Assembly: GCA_019429365.1 (NCBI GenBank)
Contig: JAHYJD010000001.1
Span: 37,453-101,452, forward strand
From: Bacteroidales bacterium
GTDB lineage: Bacteria; Bacteroidota; Bacteroidia; Bacteroidales; UBA7960
Direction of reading: 5' to 3'
DNA length: 64,000 nucleotides
In this document: positions 18,771-26,906 of the stretch, piece by piece
How the letters are laid out: every line of letters begins with the position of its first letter
Position numbering within the stretch: the stretch's first letter is position 1
Program-made: the position numbers and the translations under genes
Notes under the pieces: generated by a model
Databases searched by the model: none
Seen by the model: only the letters and a program-made list of their open reading frames with translations
What the model was told of the DNA's origin: nothing

Positions 18771-18801
18771 TTGTTATTTAGAAAGATTATAAATAACTTT
18801 G
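18771..18801 (+). promoter_or_regulatory. Promoter of the cysteine-rich/HMA/TonB-receptor cluster
   Basis: TTG at 18771-18773 and TAACTTTG at 18794-18801 with a 20-base spacer. Transcription would start within a few bases of the ATG at 18807, so the message may be nearly leaderless. Confidence 0.5.
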
Positions 18802-18806
18802 TTTTA

Positions 18807-19280
18807 ATGCGCGAAGTTTTCAAAAATATTGTACTGTTGGTAACTATGCTTGCCTTCGTGGTTTCTGCCACCGGATTCCGCCTGGTGAAGCATACTTGCC
18901 CATCGTGCAATATTGTGGAATATGCGCTGCACAAATCAGCATCATGCTGCGAAACGGAAACTCCAGCTGAAGCACAAGAACCCGTTTCCTGCTGTGCTCC
19001 AGTCAAAACCCTTATAACCACTTGTTCAACAGCCTTTTCTTCTGATTCGTGCTGCGAATACGAATCGCAACTCTATGTGATCGAGGAACTGGTGGCTCCG
19101 TCAACTTCTAAGGTGGAGGCTGCTTTTGTAAGTCTGCCGCTGCAAATGATTAAACTGGACCTTTCTGAAAATATTCCAAGCGGCCACTTTCTTGCTGCCT
19201 ATCAGCGTCCACCGCCCCCTGTCTTATCAGGGACCGAATATCTCGTTTTTCTCCATCAGCTTAAAATAGCTTTCTGTTAA
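18807..19280 (+). CDS. HYC_CC_PP-like cysteine-rich membrane or exported protein
   Basis: A 157-residue protein with one N-terminal hydrophobic helix (about 6-24) followed by KHTCPSC (Cys31, Cys34) and three CC pairs (47-48, 62-63, 82-83), a Pro-rich stretch YQRPPPPVLSG near the end, and a terminal Cys. This His/Cys, CC and PP layout matches the Bacteroidota HYC_CC_PP family, of unknown function and typically next to metal genes. The many Cys suggest metal binding at the outer face of the inner membrane. An upstream TTG start at 18771 is disfavoured because it falls in the promoter. Confidence 0.7.
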   Translation: MREVFKNIVLLVTMLAFVVSATGFRLVKHTCPSCNIVEYALHKSASCCETETPAEAQEPVSCCAPVKTLITTCSTAFSSDSCCEYESQLYVIEELVAPSTSKVEAAFVSLPLQMIKLDLSENIPSGHFLAAYQRPPPPVLSGTEYLVFLHQLKIAFC

Positions 19281-19385
19281 AACTTGCTGCTTTTTTGCAG
19301 CACCGCAGCAGCCTTTCTTGCAAAAGCCATGAAAGGCATGGCCGTATTGTGTCAAATCAAGTTTTAACCAGAAAAATTTTAAATA

Positions 19386-19787
19386 ATGAAAACCATATCA
19401 TCTTTTTTAGTCACTATTATCCTGATTCTTTTTGCAGGATTTTCCAACCCAATGAATGCCCAGGAGCCCGCGCTTGAAGGCAATGTAGAAACCGAGATCA
19501 AAGTGCTTGGCCTTTGTGGCATGTGCAAGGATCGTATTGAGAAAGCCGCTTACAGTGTAAGGGGCGTGCGTTCGGCCAGCTGGGACCAGCAAAAAAACTT
19601 ACTGACGGTTAACTACCGTGCAAACCGCACCAGCCAGGAAGAGATCGAACGCACCATTGCAAAAGCCGGTCATGATACCGAAAACTTCATTACCGACGAA
19701 GAAGCCTACAAAAACCTGCACCACTGCTGCAAGTATCCGCGCGATCCTGAAATGCTGAAAAACAACAAAGTCCATAACCAGGAATAA
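19386..19787 (+). CDS. Exported HMA-domain heavy-metal-binding protein
   Basis: A 133-residue protein with a signal peptide (about 1-25, ending NPMNAQ) and a heavy-metal-associated fold (about 35-100). The metal site is GLCGMC (Cys44, Cys47), with Gly-Leu in place of the more usual His before the first Cys. After the domain there is an extra HHCC (112-115) that could be a second metal site. It lies between the cysteine-rich protein and a cytosolic HMA protein. I infer a periplasmic metal chaperone; copper is a guess. Confidence 0.8.
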   Translation: MKTISSFLVTIILILFAGFSNPMNAQEPALEGNVETEIKVLGLCGMCKDRIEKAAYSVRGVRSASWDQQKNLLTVNYRANRTSQEEIERTIAKAGHDTENFITDEEAYKNLHHCCKYPRDPEMLKNNKVHNQE

Positions 19788-19800
19788 AAATTTCAGCATT

Positions 19801-20013
19801 ATGGAAAAGACCTTTTCTGTAAGCGGTTTACATTGCAACGCTTGTGTAAACCGCGTTCAAAAAGCCCTTTCGGGGATGGCAGGCGTAGAGCAAGTGCAGG
19901 TTGACCTTGCATCAGCCACCGTAAAAATCTATTCAGTGGAAGAAATCAGTACGGACGCCATGAATGCCCTTCTGGAGGATTTTGGCGACTACCGTTTGCA
20001 CGAAAAAACCTGA
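19801..20013 (+). CDS. CopZ-like HMA metallochaperone
   Basis: A 70-residue single HMA domain without a signal peptide, with the metal-binding motif GLHCNAC (Cys12, Cys15) and the usual beta-alpha-beta-beta-alpha-beta pattern. Known relatives carry Cu(I) to P-type ATPases or regulators; no such ATPase is in the window. It starts 13 bases after the exported HMA gene and ends five bases before the receptor gene, so it is co-transcribed with them. Confidence 0.85.
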   Translation: MEKTFSVSGLHCNACVNRVQKALSGMAGVEQVQVDLASATVKIYSVEEISTDAMNALLEDFGDYRLHEKT

Positions 20014-20018
20014 AAACC

Positions 20019-22265
20019 ATGAACTCAAAAATAAAGACACTCATTTTTTCTATCCTGATCTTTGTTTCAGGAGGCTTGTTCTCACAGGGTGGTACACTTA
20101 GGGGTGTGGTTTACGAAAGTGAGCCACATGGAAGCCAATTTCACCTGAATCCCCTGATCGGAGCCAATGTGGTGTGGCTGGGTACCACCCGTGGGGCTGC
20201 CACCAATTCCGAGGGCCGCTTTGAATTGGAAAAGCCTGCCAGGCTCCCGCACAAACTTGTGGTAAGCTACATTGGCTATGAAAGTGACACATTGAATATC
20301 ACAGCCGCTGACACGGAGATCAGCGTTGTGCTGGAGGCTACCCGCAACCTGGATGAAGTGGTGGTGGCCGGACGCCGGCCCGGCACGCATTACTCCACGC
20401 TGGAGCCCATGCTTACCAATGTAATTACTACCAGCGAACTTCAGCGCGCTGCCTGCTGCAACCTTTCGGAAGCCTTCGAAACCAATGCCTCTATTGATGT
20501 GTCATACAGCGATGCCGTATCTGGTGCCCAGCAGATACAGCTGCTTGGCCTGGCAGGCATTTACAGCCAGATACTTACTGAAAACATGCCCACCTTGCGT
20601 GGGCTGGGTCAGCCATTCGGACTGAGCTATACGCCCGGACCCTGGATGGAAGCCATTCAGGTGTCGAAAGGTGCCGCCAGCGTCATAAACGGCTACGAAT
20701 CCATTACCGGCCAGATCAATGTGGAGCTGAAAAAACCCGAAAGCGCCGAACAGCTGTATTACAACTTCTACGCAAACGACTTTGGCCGGCTCGAAAGCAC
20801 CGTGAACGCCGCCGTAAGGCTCAATCCTAATTGGCATACCATGGTAATGGCGCACGGCGAGCTGCTCAGCAACACCATTGACCACAACCACGACACTTTC
20901 CTCGACCACCCCCTGGTCAGGAAATTCAATGTAATCAACCGTTATCGCTACGACCGGCCGGGAATCATGGAGTCGCAGTTTGGCGTGAGGATACTGCAGG
21001 AAGGCCGTGAAGGCGGACAGAAATCTTTTTTCCAGAACAATGAAAACTGGGGATCAAATAATCATTACGGGTTTGGCATCAATACCCGCAGGTATGAAGC
21101 CTTTGCCAAAACCGGTTTCTTTTTCCGCAATATGCCCGATGCCAGTTTGGGTACCCAATTCGACTTTTCGCACCACAGCCACGATTCAAATTATGGCTTG
21201 ACTACTTACGATGGCACCCAGAATACTTTTTATGCCAACATACTGTTCGAAAATACCATTGCCCGCAATCCTGACCACCGCTTTACCACTGGGATGAGCT
21301 TCCTGTTTGATGGTTACAGCGAGCTGCTCTCCGACAGTCTTTTTGAGCGCCGTGAGGCCGTGCCGGGTATCTTTGGTCAGTACACCATGAACCTGGGCGA
21401 GGATTTCACTTTCATTGCGGGACTTCGGGCCGACTATCACAATATTTATGGAGGATTCCTTACCCCCCGATTTCACGCACGTTACAGGCTTGGCGAGCAT
21501 ACTACCTTCCGGGCTTCGGCCGGTAAGGGCTTCCGAGTTCCCAATCTGATTGCCGAAAATACCGGGCTGCTGGTGAGCAACCGCCGCATCAGGGTGCTTG
21601 AAGAAATACAGCCCGAAAGAGCCTGGAACTATGGTGGAAGCGTGTCGCGCCACCTGATGCTTTTCGGAAACGATGCTTCGATTACGGCCGAGTATTACCG
21701 TACCGATTTTCAAAACCAGCTGATTGTGGATGTGGATACCGATGTGAATGAAGCACGTTTTTACAACCTGAACGGGAAATCTTACGCCAACAATTTCCAG
21801 GTGGAAATGAGTTTTGAGCCGGTTCGTCGTTTTGAGATTACTACCGCATACAGGTTCACGGATGTGAAGACCACCATTAACGATGTGCTGGAAGTAAAAC
21901 CCTTCGTAAATCGCTACAAGGGCCTGCTTTCCGGTTCGTATGCCACGCGCAGCAACCGCTGGCAGTTCGACCTTACCGCTCAGTTCAACGGCCCGAGCCG
22001 CATTCCTTCAACCGACATGCTGCCCGAGCAGTTTCGCATGCCAACTCAGTCGCCGGCCCACACCATGTTGCTTGGGCAGGTGACCTATCGTTTAAGGGCA
22101 CTCGACCTTTACCTGGGTGGAGAAAACCTGACCAACTTCAAACAAATGAACCCCATCATTGCATCGACCGATCCTTTTGGTGATTACTTCGATGGCTCCA
22201 TGATCTGGGGACCAATAATAGGACGAATGTTTTACGTGGGGCTGAGATATTCCATAGACAGGTAA
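20019..22265 (+). CDS. TonB-dependent receptor of a putative metal-uptake cluster
   Basis: A 748-residue outer-membrane receptor. It has a signal peptide (1-23), a carboxypeptidase-regulatory-like domain (about 25-105, with NSEGRFELEKP and VVSYIGYESDTL), a plug domain (about 125-240) and a 22-stranded-type barrel ending in YVGLRYSIDR. The plug contains Cys146-Cys147 in RAACCNLSEAFETN, followed by AVSGAQQIQLLGL, a pattern that recurs in Bacteroidota receptors linked with HMA proteins. I infer metal or metal-chelate import, together with the preceding Cys-rich and HMA proteins. Confidence 0.88.
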   Translation: MNSKIKTLIFSILIFVSGGLFSQGGTLRGVVYESEPHGSQFHLNPLIGANVVWLGTTRGAATNSEGRFELEKPARLPHKLVVSYIGYESDTLNITAADTEISVVLEATRNLDEVVVAGRRPGTHYSTLEPMLTNVITTSELQRAACCNLSEAFETNASIDVSYSDAVSGAQQIQLLGLAGIYSQILTENMPTLRGLGQPFGLSYTPGPWMEAIQVSKGAASVINGYESITGQINVELKKPESAEQLYYNFYANDFGRLESTVNAAVRLNPNWHTMVMAHGELLSNTIDHNHDTFLDHPLVRKFNVINRYRYDRPGIMESQFGVRILQEGREGGQKSFFQNNENWGSNNHYGFGINTRRYEAFAKTGFFFRNMPDASLGTQFDFSHHSHDSNYGLTTYDGTQNTFYANILFENTIARNPDHRFTTGMSFLFDGYSELLSDSLFERREAVPGIFGQYTMNLGEDFTFIAGLRADYHNIYGGFLTPRFHARYRLGEHTTFRASAGKGFRVPNLIAENTGLLVSNRRIRVLEEIQPERAWNYGGSVSRHLMLFGNDASITAEYYRTDFQNQLIVDVDTDVNEARFYNLNGKSYANNFQVEMSFEPVRRFEITTAYRFTDVKTTINDVLEVKPFVNRYKGLLSGSYATRSNRWQFDLTAQFNGPSRIPSTDMLPEQFRMPTQSPAHTMLLGQVTYRLRALDLYLGGENLTNFKQMNPIIASTDPFGDYFDGSMIWGPIIGRMFYVGLRYSIDR

Positions 22266-22575
22266 TTCTCCCGGCGGGATTGACCCCTGCCTTATCTTTG
22301 CGTCATGGCCCCTTCGCGGTTTTAAATTTTTTATTACCGCCAAGACACGATGGTTCGAAGTTTTTTTTGTGGCTTTTGAGTATTCTTCGTGGTTACTGTG
22401 TAATTGCCCGAAAACTTGCACAGGGTTTCGCAAGAAGGCACTAAAGCCACAAAGTTTTTGGTCCCTGTCCCTGTTTTGAAAGTTCTTTTCCTGAAAAAGC
22501 TTTTGTTTTTCAGGGATATAGCGTATTTTACAATGAACGGTTTTGATTAGTTTTTAATCAGGAAATTGGCTTACC
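22266..22575. other. Intergenic region with dispersed repeat remnants
   Basis: 310 bases with no credible gene. TATCTTTG at 22293-22300 fits the -7 consensus but lies 275 bases before the next gene. GGCACTAAAGCCACAAAG at about 22437-22454 belongs to a degenerate dispersed family; a similar stretch occurs at about 53701-53720. Confidence 0.4.
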
Positions 22576-23826
22576 ATGAAGGAAAAGGTGCTGAAAAAGC
22601 TCCAGGTGCTTGCCGATGCTGCCAAGTACGACGTGTCCTGCTCATCGAGCGGCAGCAACCGGCCTGCAAAGGATGGCGGGCTGGGCAATGCCGCCCGGGC
22701 GGGCATATGCCATTCCTTTACCGAAGATGGCCGCTGTATCTCTCTGCTGAAAATCTTATATACCAACCATTGTATTTACGATTGCGCCTACTGCATAAAC
22801 CGCCGCAGCAACGATGTGCCGCGTGCCGCCTTCTCGGTGGATGAGCTGGTTGACTTGACCATTAACTTCTATCGGCGCAACTATATCGAAGGCTTGTTTT
22901 TGAGCTCTGGCGTGGTGGTTAGCCCCGACCATACCATGGAGCGGCTCATTGCCGTGGCCCGAAAGCTGCGCGAAGAACAGCATTTTAATGGTTACATTCA
23001 TATGAAGGCCATTCCAGGCGCAAGTTCCGGGCTGGTGGCCGAAGCCGGCTTGTATGCCGACCGCCTGAGTGTGAATATTGAGATCCCATCAGAAACAAAT
23101 CTTCGGCTTTTGGCCCCCGAAAAGGATTTCAGCAGCGTGCTCAGCCCCATGGATCAGATCCATACCGGAATTGTTGTCAACAGGGAAGAAAGAAAAAGAT
23201 TCCGCGCGGCTCCCCGATTTGTGCCTGCCGGGCAGAGCACCCAGCTCATTGTGGGTGCCAGCCCCGAAAGCGATTTCGACATACTGAAGCTGGCATCGGG
23301 CTTTTACAGGCAGCAGCAACTAAAAAGGGTGTATTACTCGGGCTTTGTGCCGGTAAACCCTGGCGACAGCCGTTTGCCGGCGCTGCAAAAGCCACCCCTG
23401 CTGCGCGAAAACCGCCTGTATCAGGCCGACTGGCTGATGCGGTTTTATGAGTTTCAGTATGATGAGATTTTGGACGGCAAGAACCTGTTTCTTGATCCGA
23501 ACATGGACCCCAAGCTGGCATGGGCCCTGCGCAACCCGCAATACTTTCCTGTCGACCTGAATTCGGCGCCTTACGAAAGTATCCTTCGGGTGCCCGGCAT
23601 AGGGGTGCGTTCGGCCAAGCTTATTATAGCCAACCGCCGCTTCGGCAGCATAACCTTCACCCACCTGAAACGCATGGGCGTGGCCCTGAACCGGGCGAAG
23701 TATTTCATTCGTTGCCGCGAGCTACCCATGCAGGTTAGTGACATAAATCCGATGTACCTGCGCCGCAAGCTTGCCCCTGCAAAGCAAAAAGCATCCGTTC
23801 AGTTAAGCCTTTTTGAAAATGAATAG
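22576..23826 (+). CDS. Putative DNA modification/repair radical SAM protein (TIGR03916-like)
   Basis: A 416-residue protein. The radical-SAM cluster motif is C66-x3-C70-x2-C73 in NHCIYDCAYCINR. Further Cys at 22, 45 and 54, upstream of the motif, could bind a second cluster. The C-terminal region (about 330-385) carries helix-hairpin-helix DNA-binding motifs around NSAPYESILRVPGIG and RRFGSITFTHLKRMG. This architecture matches a family named as putative DNA modification or repair but never assigned a reaction. The next gene overlaps by eight bases and encodes the expected partner. Confidence 0.88.
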   Translation: MKEKVLKKLQVLADAAKYDVSCSSSGSNRPAKDGGLGNAARAGICHSFTEDGRCISLLKILYTNHCIYDCAYCINRRSNDVPRAAFSVDELVDLTINFYRRNYIEGLFLSSGVVVSPDHTMERLIAVARKLREEQHFNGYIHMKAIPGASSGLVAEAGLYADRLSVNIEIPSETNLRLLAPEKDFSSVLSPMDQIHTGIVVNREERKRFRAAPRFVPAGQSTQLIVGASPESDFDILKLASGFYRQQQLKRVYYSGFVPVNPGDSRLPALQKPPLLRENRLYQADWLMRFYEFQYDEILDGKNLFLDPNMDPKLAWALRNPQYFPVDLNSAPYESILRVPGIGVRSAKLIIANRRFGSITFTHLKRMGVALNRAKYFIRCRELPMQVSDINPMYLRRKLAPAKQKASVQLSLFENE

Positions 23827-24631
23827 GCTGGTACCATCAAACCTTTGTTTTGTTTACGATGGCAGCTTCGAAGGCTTTCTGAACTGCATTTTCGAAGCCT
23901 TTGACCGAAAGATCAGCCCCGAAGCCATCATTTCCCTTTCGCGGCCATCGCAACTGCTGCTGGGCGAGACCATGCAGATAGTTACCGATTTGCAACGGGC
24001 AAGGAGGGTGCTCCAAGGCATTGTCAGGCGGTCGAGCCACCGCAACGCCAGTTTGCTGCAGGTGGCGTTTTTGTCGGAGCTGCCTGGCGTAGAAATGTTG
24101 CTGCTGAGGTATTTGCAAAAGCTCTTCGCCGACAAAACCGGGCAATACTGGCAAAACATGCTTGATGATGACGTTTTTGAGCTGATTCAGATTTCCCGCA
24201 AGGTGAAAAAAGAAGTGCACCGCTTCCATGGTTTTGTGCGTTTTCAGAAAACCGCCGATGGTATGTATTTCGCACCCATCGACCCCGACCATAACATCGT
24301 TAAACTGTTGGCTAGTCATTTCAGAGCGCGCTTTGCCACCCAACAATGGATCATTTACGACACCCGGCGAAACTACGGCATTTATTTCGACCTGCATTTG
24401 GTAAAGGAAGTCATGTTTGCAAACCACCGCATCGATTTCAACTCAGGCAATGTGGCGCAGGATGTGAAGGATATGGACGAAGACTTCTACAACACCCTGT
24501 GGAAGGAGTATTACGATGCCATTAATATTATTGAAAGGCAGAACCACCGGCAAATGACCCGCCTGATGCCTAAAAGGTACTGGAAATACCTTCCCGAAAA
24601 GGGAAGTAAAAGCCCGGGCAATTTGCCTTAA
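23819..24631 (+). CDS. TIGR03915-family putative DNA repair protein
   Basis: A 270-residue soluble protein that begins MNRLVPSNLCFVYDGSFEGFL, the typical start of the family known as the companion of the radical-SAM protein. In other bacteria a similar domain is fused to a UdgX-type uracil-DNA-binding domain; here it stands alone. No catalytic motif was recognised. The ATG at 23819 overlaps the upstream stop by eight bases, indicating translational coupling. uvrC follows after 59 bases. Confidence 0.85.
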   Translation: MNRLVPSNLCFVYDGSFEGFLNCIFEAFDRKISPEAIISLSRPSQLLLGETMQIVTDLQRARRVLQGIVRRSSHRNASLLQVAFLSELPGVEMLLLRYLQKLFADKTGQYWQNMLDDDVFELIQISRKVKKEVHRFHGFVRFQKTADGMYFAPIDPDHNIVKLLASHFRARFATQQWIIYDTRRNYGIYFDLHLVKEVMFANHRIDFNSGNVAQDVKDMDEDFYNTLWKEYYDAINIIERQNHRQMTRLMPKRYWKYLPEKGSKSPGNLP

Positions 24632-24690
24632 GGCGGGGCCTGCAGGTTTGGAAAAAAATCGCCAAATTTGTGCGGCCATTGTCCTGCATT

Positions 24691-26499
24691 ATGATCAACC
24701 CCAAACATCAGGAAAACATACAGCTTGCGCTGCAAACCCTTCCGGGGAAACCGGGCGTATACCAGTTTTTCGATGAACAGGGCAAGATCATTTACATTGG
24801 CAAAGCCAAAAACCTGAAAAAACGCGTTTCCTCATACTTTAACCGCGATCATTACGACAGCGGCAAGGTAATGGTGATGGTGAAACGAATAGCCGAAATC
24901 CGACATATTGTGGTGGACAGCGAGCTGGATGCCCTGCTTCTTGAGAATAACCTGATCAAGAAGTACCAGCCACGCTACAACATTATGCTCAAGGACGACA
25001 AGACCTACCCCTGGATATGCATTAAGAATGAACCTTTTCCGCGCATCTTCCCAACCCGCAATGTGGTGCGCGATGGCAGCAAATACTTCGGACCCTATGC
25101 TTCGGGCAAGATGATGCACGCGCTGCTCGACTTGGTCCGCCAGCTTTTTCAATACCGCACCTGCCGCCTTAATTTAAGTGAAGAAAACATCAGGGCCAAA
25201 AAATTCAGGGTCTGTCTCCAATACCACATTGGCAACTGCCTGGGACCTTGTGAGGGGCTGCAAAGTGCCGAAGACTACCAGGAAACCATGAGCCAGATCG
25301 AAGAGATCATTAAGGGCAACCTGGGTGCGGTGAATGCCCGGCTAAAGGAGCTCATGAAAGCCTATGCTGCAGCCTTCGAATTCGAGAAGGCCAATATTGT
25401 AAAGGAAAAGATCGAATTGCTTGAAAACTACCAAAGCAAATCCACGGTGGTCAGCATGTCAGTTACCAATGTAGATGTGTATTCGGTGCTGAGCGACCTG
25501 GAGCATGGCTACGTGAACTTCATGAAGGTGGTAAATGGCGCCATAGTGCAGTCGCATACGCTGGAGATCCGCAAAAAGCTGGATGAAACCGATGCCGAAC
25601 TGCTCGAAATGGCCATAGTGGAGCTAAGGCAGCGCTTTCAGAGCAATGCGGTCGAGGCCGTGGTGCCCATCAAACCCGAAACGGCCATTCCCGATGTGCG
25701 CTTCGTCATCCCGCAAAGGGGCGACAAAAAGAAACTGCTCGAACTTTCGGAGCGCAACGCCAAGTATTACCGTATGGAGAAGCTCAAACAGAAGGAGTTG
25801 GTTGATCCGGAGCGCCACACCCGACGCATCCTGCAAAAAATGAAGGACGACCTGCATTTGCCCAATGCTCCGGCCTATATCGAATGCTTCGACAACAGCA
25901 ACACCCAGGGCACTTACCCTGTGGCGGCCATGGTGGTGTTTCGCAATGCCCGCCCCAGCAAAAAGGAATACCGCCACTTCAACATTAAGACAGTGGAAGG
26001 CCCTGACGATTTTGCCAGCATGGAGGAGGTGGTTTCGCGCCGCTACAAACGCTTGCTGGCCGAGGAGCAGCCCTTGCCCGACCTGGTGGTGGTCGATGGG
26101 GGTAAGGGACAACTTAGCGCTGCGGTGGAGGCCCTTGAGAGGCTTGGCTTGCGCGGGAAAGTGCCCGTCATTGGCATTGCCAAGCGGCTCGAAGAGATTT
26201 ATTTCCCTGGCGATAGCATACCCATTTACATCGATAAGAAATCAGAAAGTCTGAAGATCATTCAGCACCTGCGCGATGAAGCCCACCGTTTTGGCATCAC
26301 CCACCACCGCAATCGCAGGGAAAAGGGCAGCCTGAAATCGCAACTGTCAGAAATTAAAGGTATTGGACCACAAACCGAAAAGATACTGCTAAATACCTTT
26401 AAATCAGTAGCTGGCATTAAACGTGCCAGCGAAGAAGAACTGATTAAGGCCGTCGGGATTGCAAAAGCAAAAATTCTGAAAGACTTTTTTGGGGAATAA
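24691..26499 (+). CDS. uvrC: Excinuclease ABC subunit C
   Basis: The nuclease of nucleotide-excision repair, 602 residues. It has an N-terminal GIY-YIG domain (GVYQFFDEQGKIIYIGKAKNLKKRV region split over about 18-42), a UVR motif near 205-235, the RNase-H-like C-terminal nuclease with ECFDNSNTQGT and VVVDGGKGQL, and C-terminal helix-hairpin-helix repeats (about 555-602). I chose the ATG at 24691 rather than a GTG seven codons upstream. It follows the radical-SAM repair pair on the same strand and may be co-transcribed. Confidence 0.96.
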   Translation: MINPKHQENIQLALQTLPGKPGVYQFFDEQGKIIYIGKAKNLKKRVSSYFNRDHYDSGKVMVMVKRIAEIRHIVVDSELDALLLENNLIKKYQPRYNIMLKDDKTYPWICIKNEPFPRIFPTRNVVRDGSKYFGPYASGKMMHALLDLVRQLFQYRTCRLNLSEENIRAKKFRVCLQYHIGNCLGPCEGLQSAEDYQETMSQIEEIIKGNLGAVNARLKELMKAYAAAFEFEKANIVKEKIELLENYQSKSTVVSMSVTNVDVYSVLSDLEHGYVNFMKVVNGAIVQSHTLEIRKKLDETDAELLEMAIVELRQRFQSNAVEAVVPIKPETAIPDVRFVIPQRGDKKKLLELSERNAKYYRMEKLKQKELVDPERHTRRILQKMKDDLHLPNAPAYIECFDNSNTQGTYPVAAMVVFRNARPSKKEYRHFNIKTVEGPDDFASMEEVVSRRYKRLLAEEQPLPDLVVVDGGKGQLSAAVEALERLGLRGKVPVIGIAKRLEEIYFPGDSIPIYIDKKSESLKIIQHLRDEAHRFGITHHRNRREKGSLKSQLSEIKGIGPQTEKILLNTFKSVAGIKRASEEELIKAVGIAKAKILKDFFGE

Positions 26500-26906
26500 A
26501 TTAAGGATTATGAACAGGTTACGACCAGTCCCTGCAAGTTTTAACCCCAAACTTTCCCTTCTTCAAAAAAATCAAAGAGATACTTCTCATCGAATTCGAT
26601 TTAATTTGTAACGCAGCGCTGCTGCTAAACCAACCGTTGTTCTATGCAATTTAGTGGATTTGTTTGGATTGGCAAGAATTTTTGATTTTTTCTTCGGTTT
26701 AGTGGTGCAGCGCACCTAAATATGGGTAGCATATTCAGCCTTTGGTAACATTCAAGGTGCAGCGCACCGCGACATAAAATGAAGGGCAGGTCGCGACCGA
26801 ACCCAAATCAACCGACTCTTCTCCATAATTCCCCTTTTGGTTTGAATTAAATTTTTCTTTTGGGAAATTTTTTGGAAATTAGCCGTTTCAAAGAGACAAT
26901 AAAAAA
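26500..26906. other. Intergenic region with degenerate palindromic repeats
   Basis: 407 bases without a gene. GGTGCAGCGCACC occurs twice (about 26704 and 26757), each a short palindrome, and CAGGTCGCGACCG near 26790 resembles the element seen at 29389. A related remnant (GACAGGTCGCG) lies after the next gene at about 28691. No clear promoter for the ClC gene was found. Confidence 0.45.
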
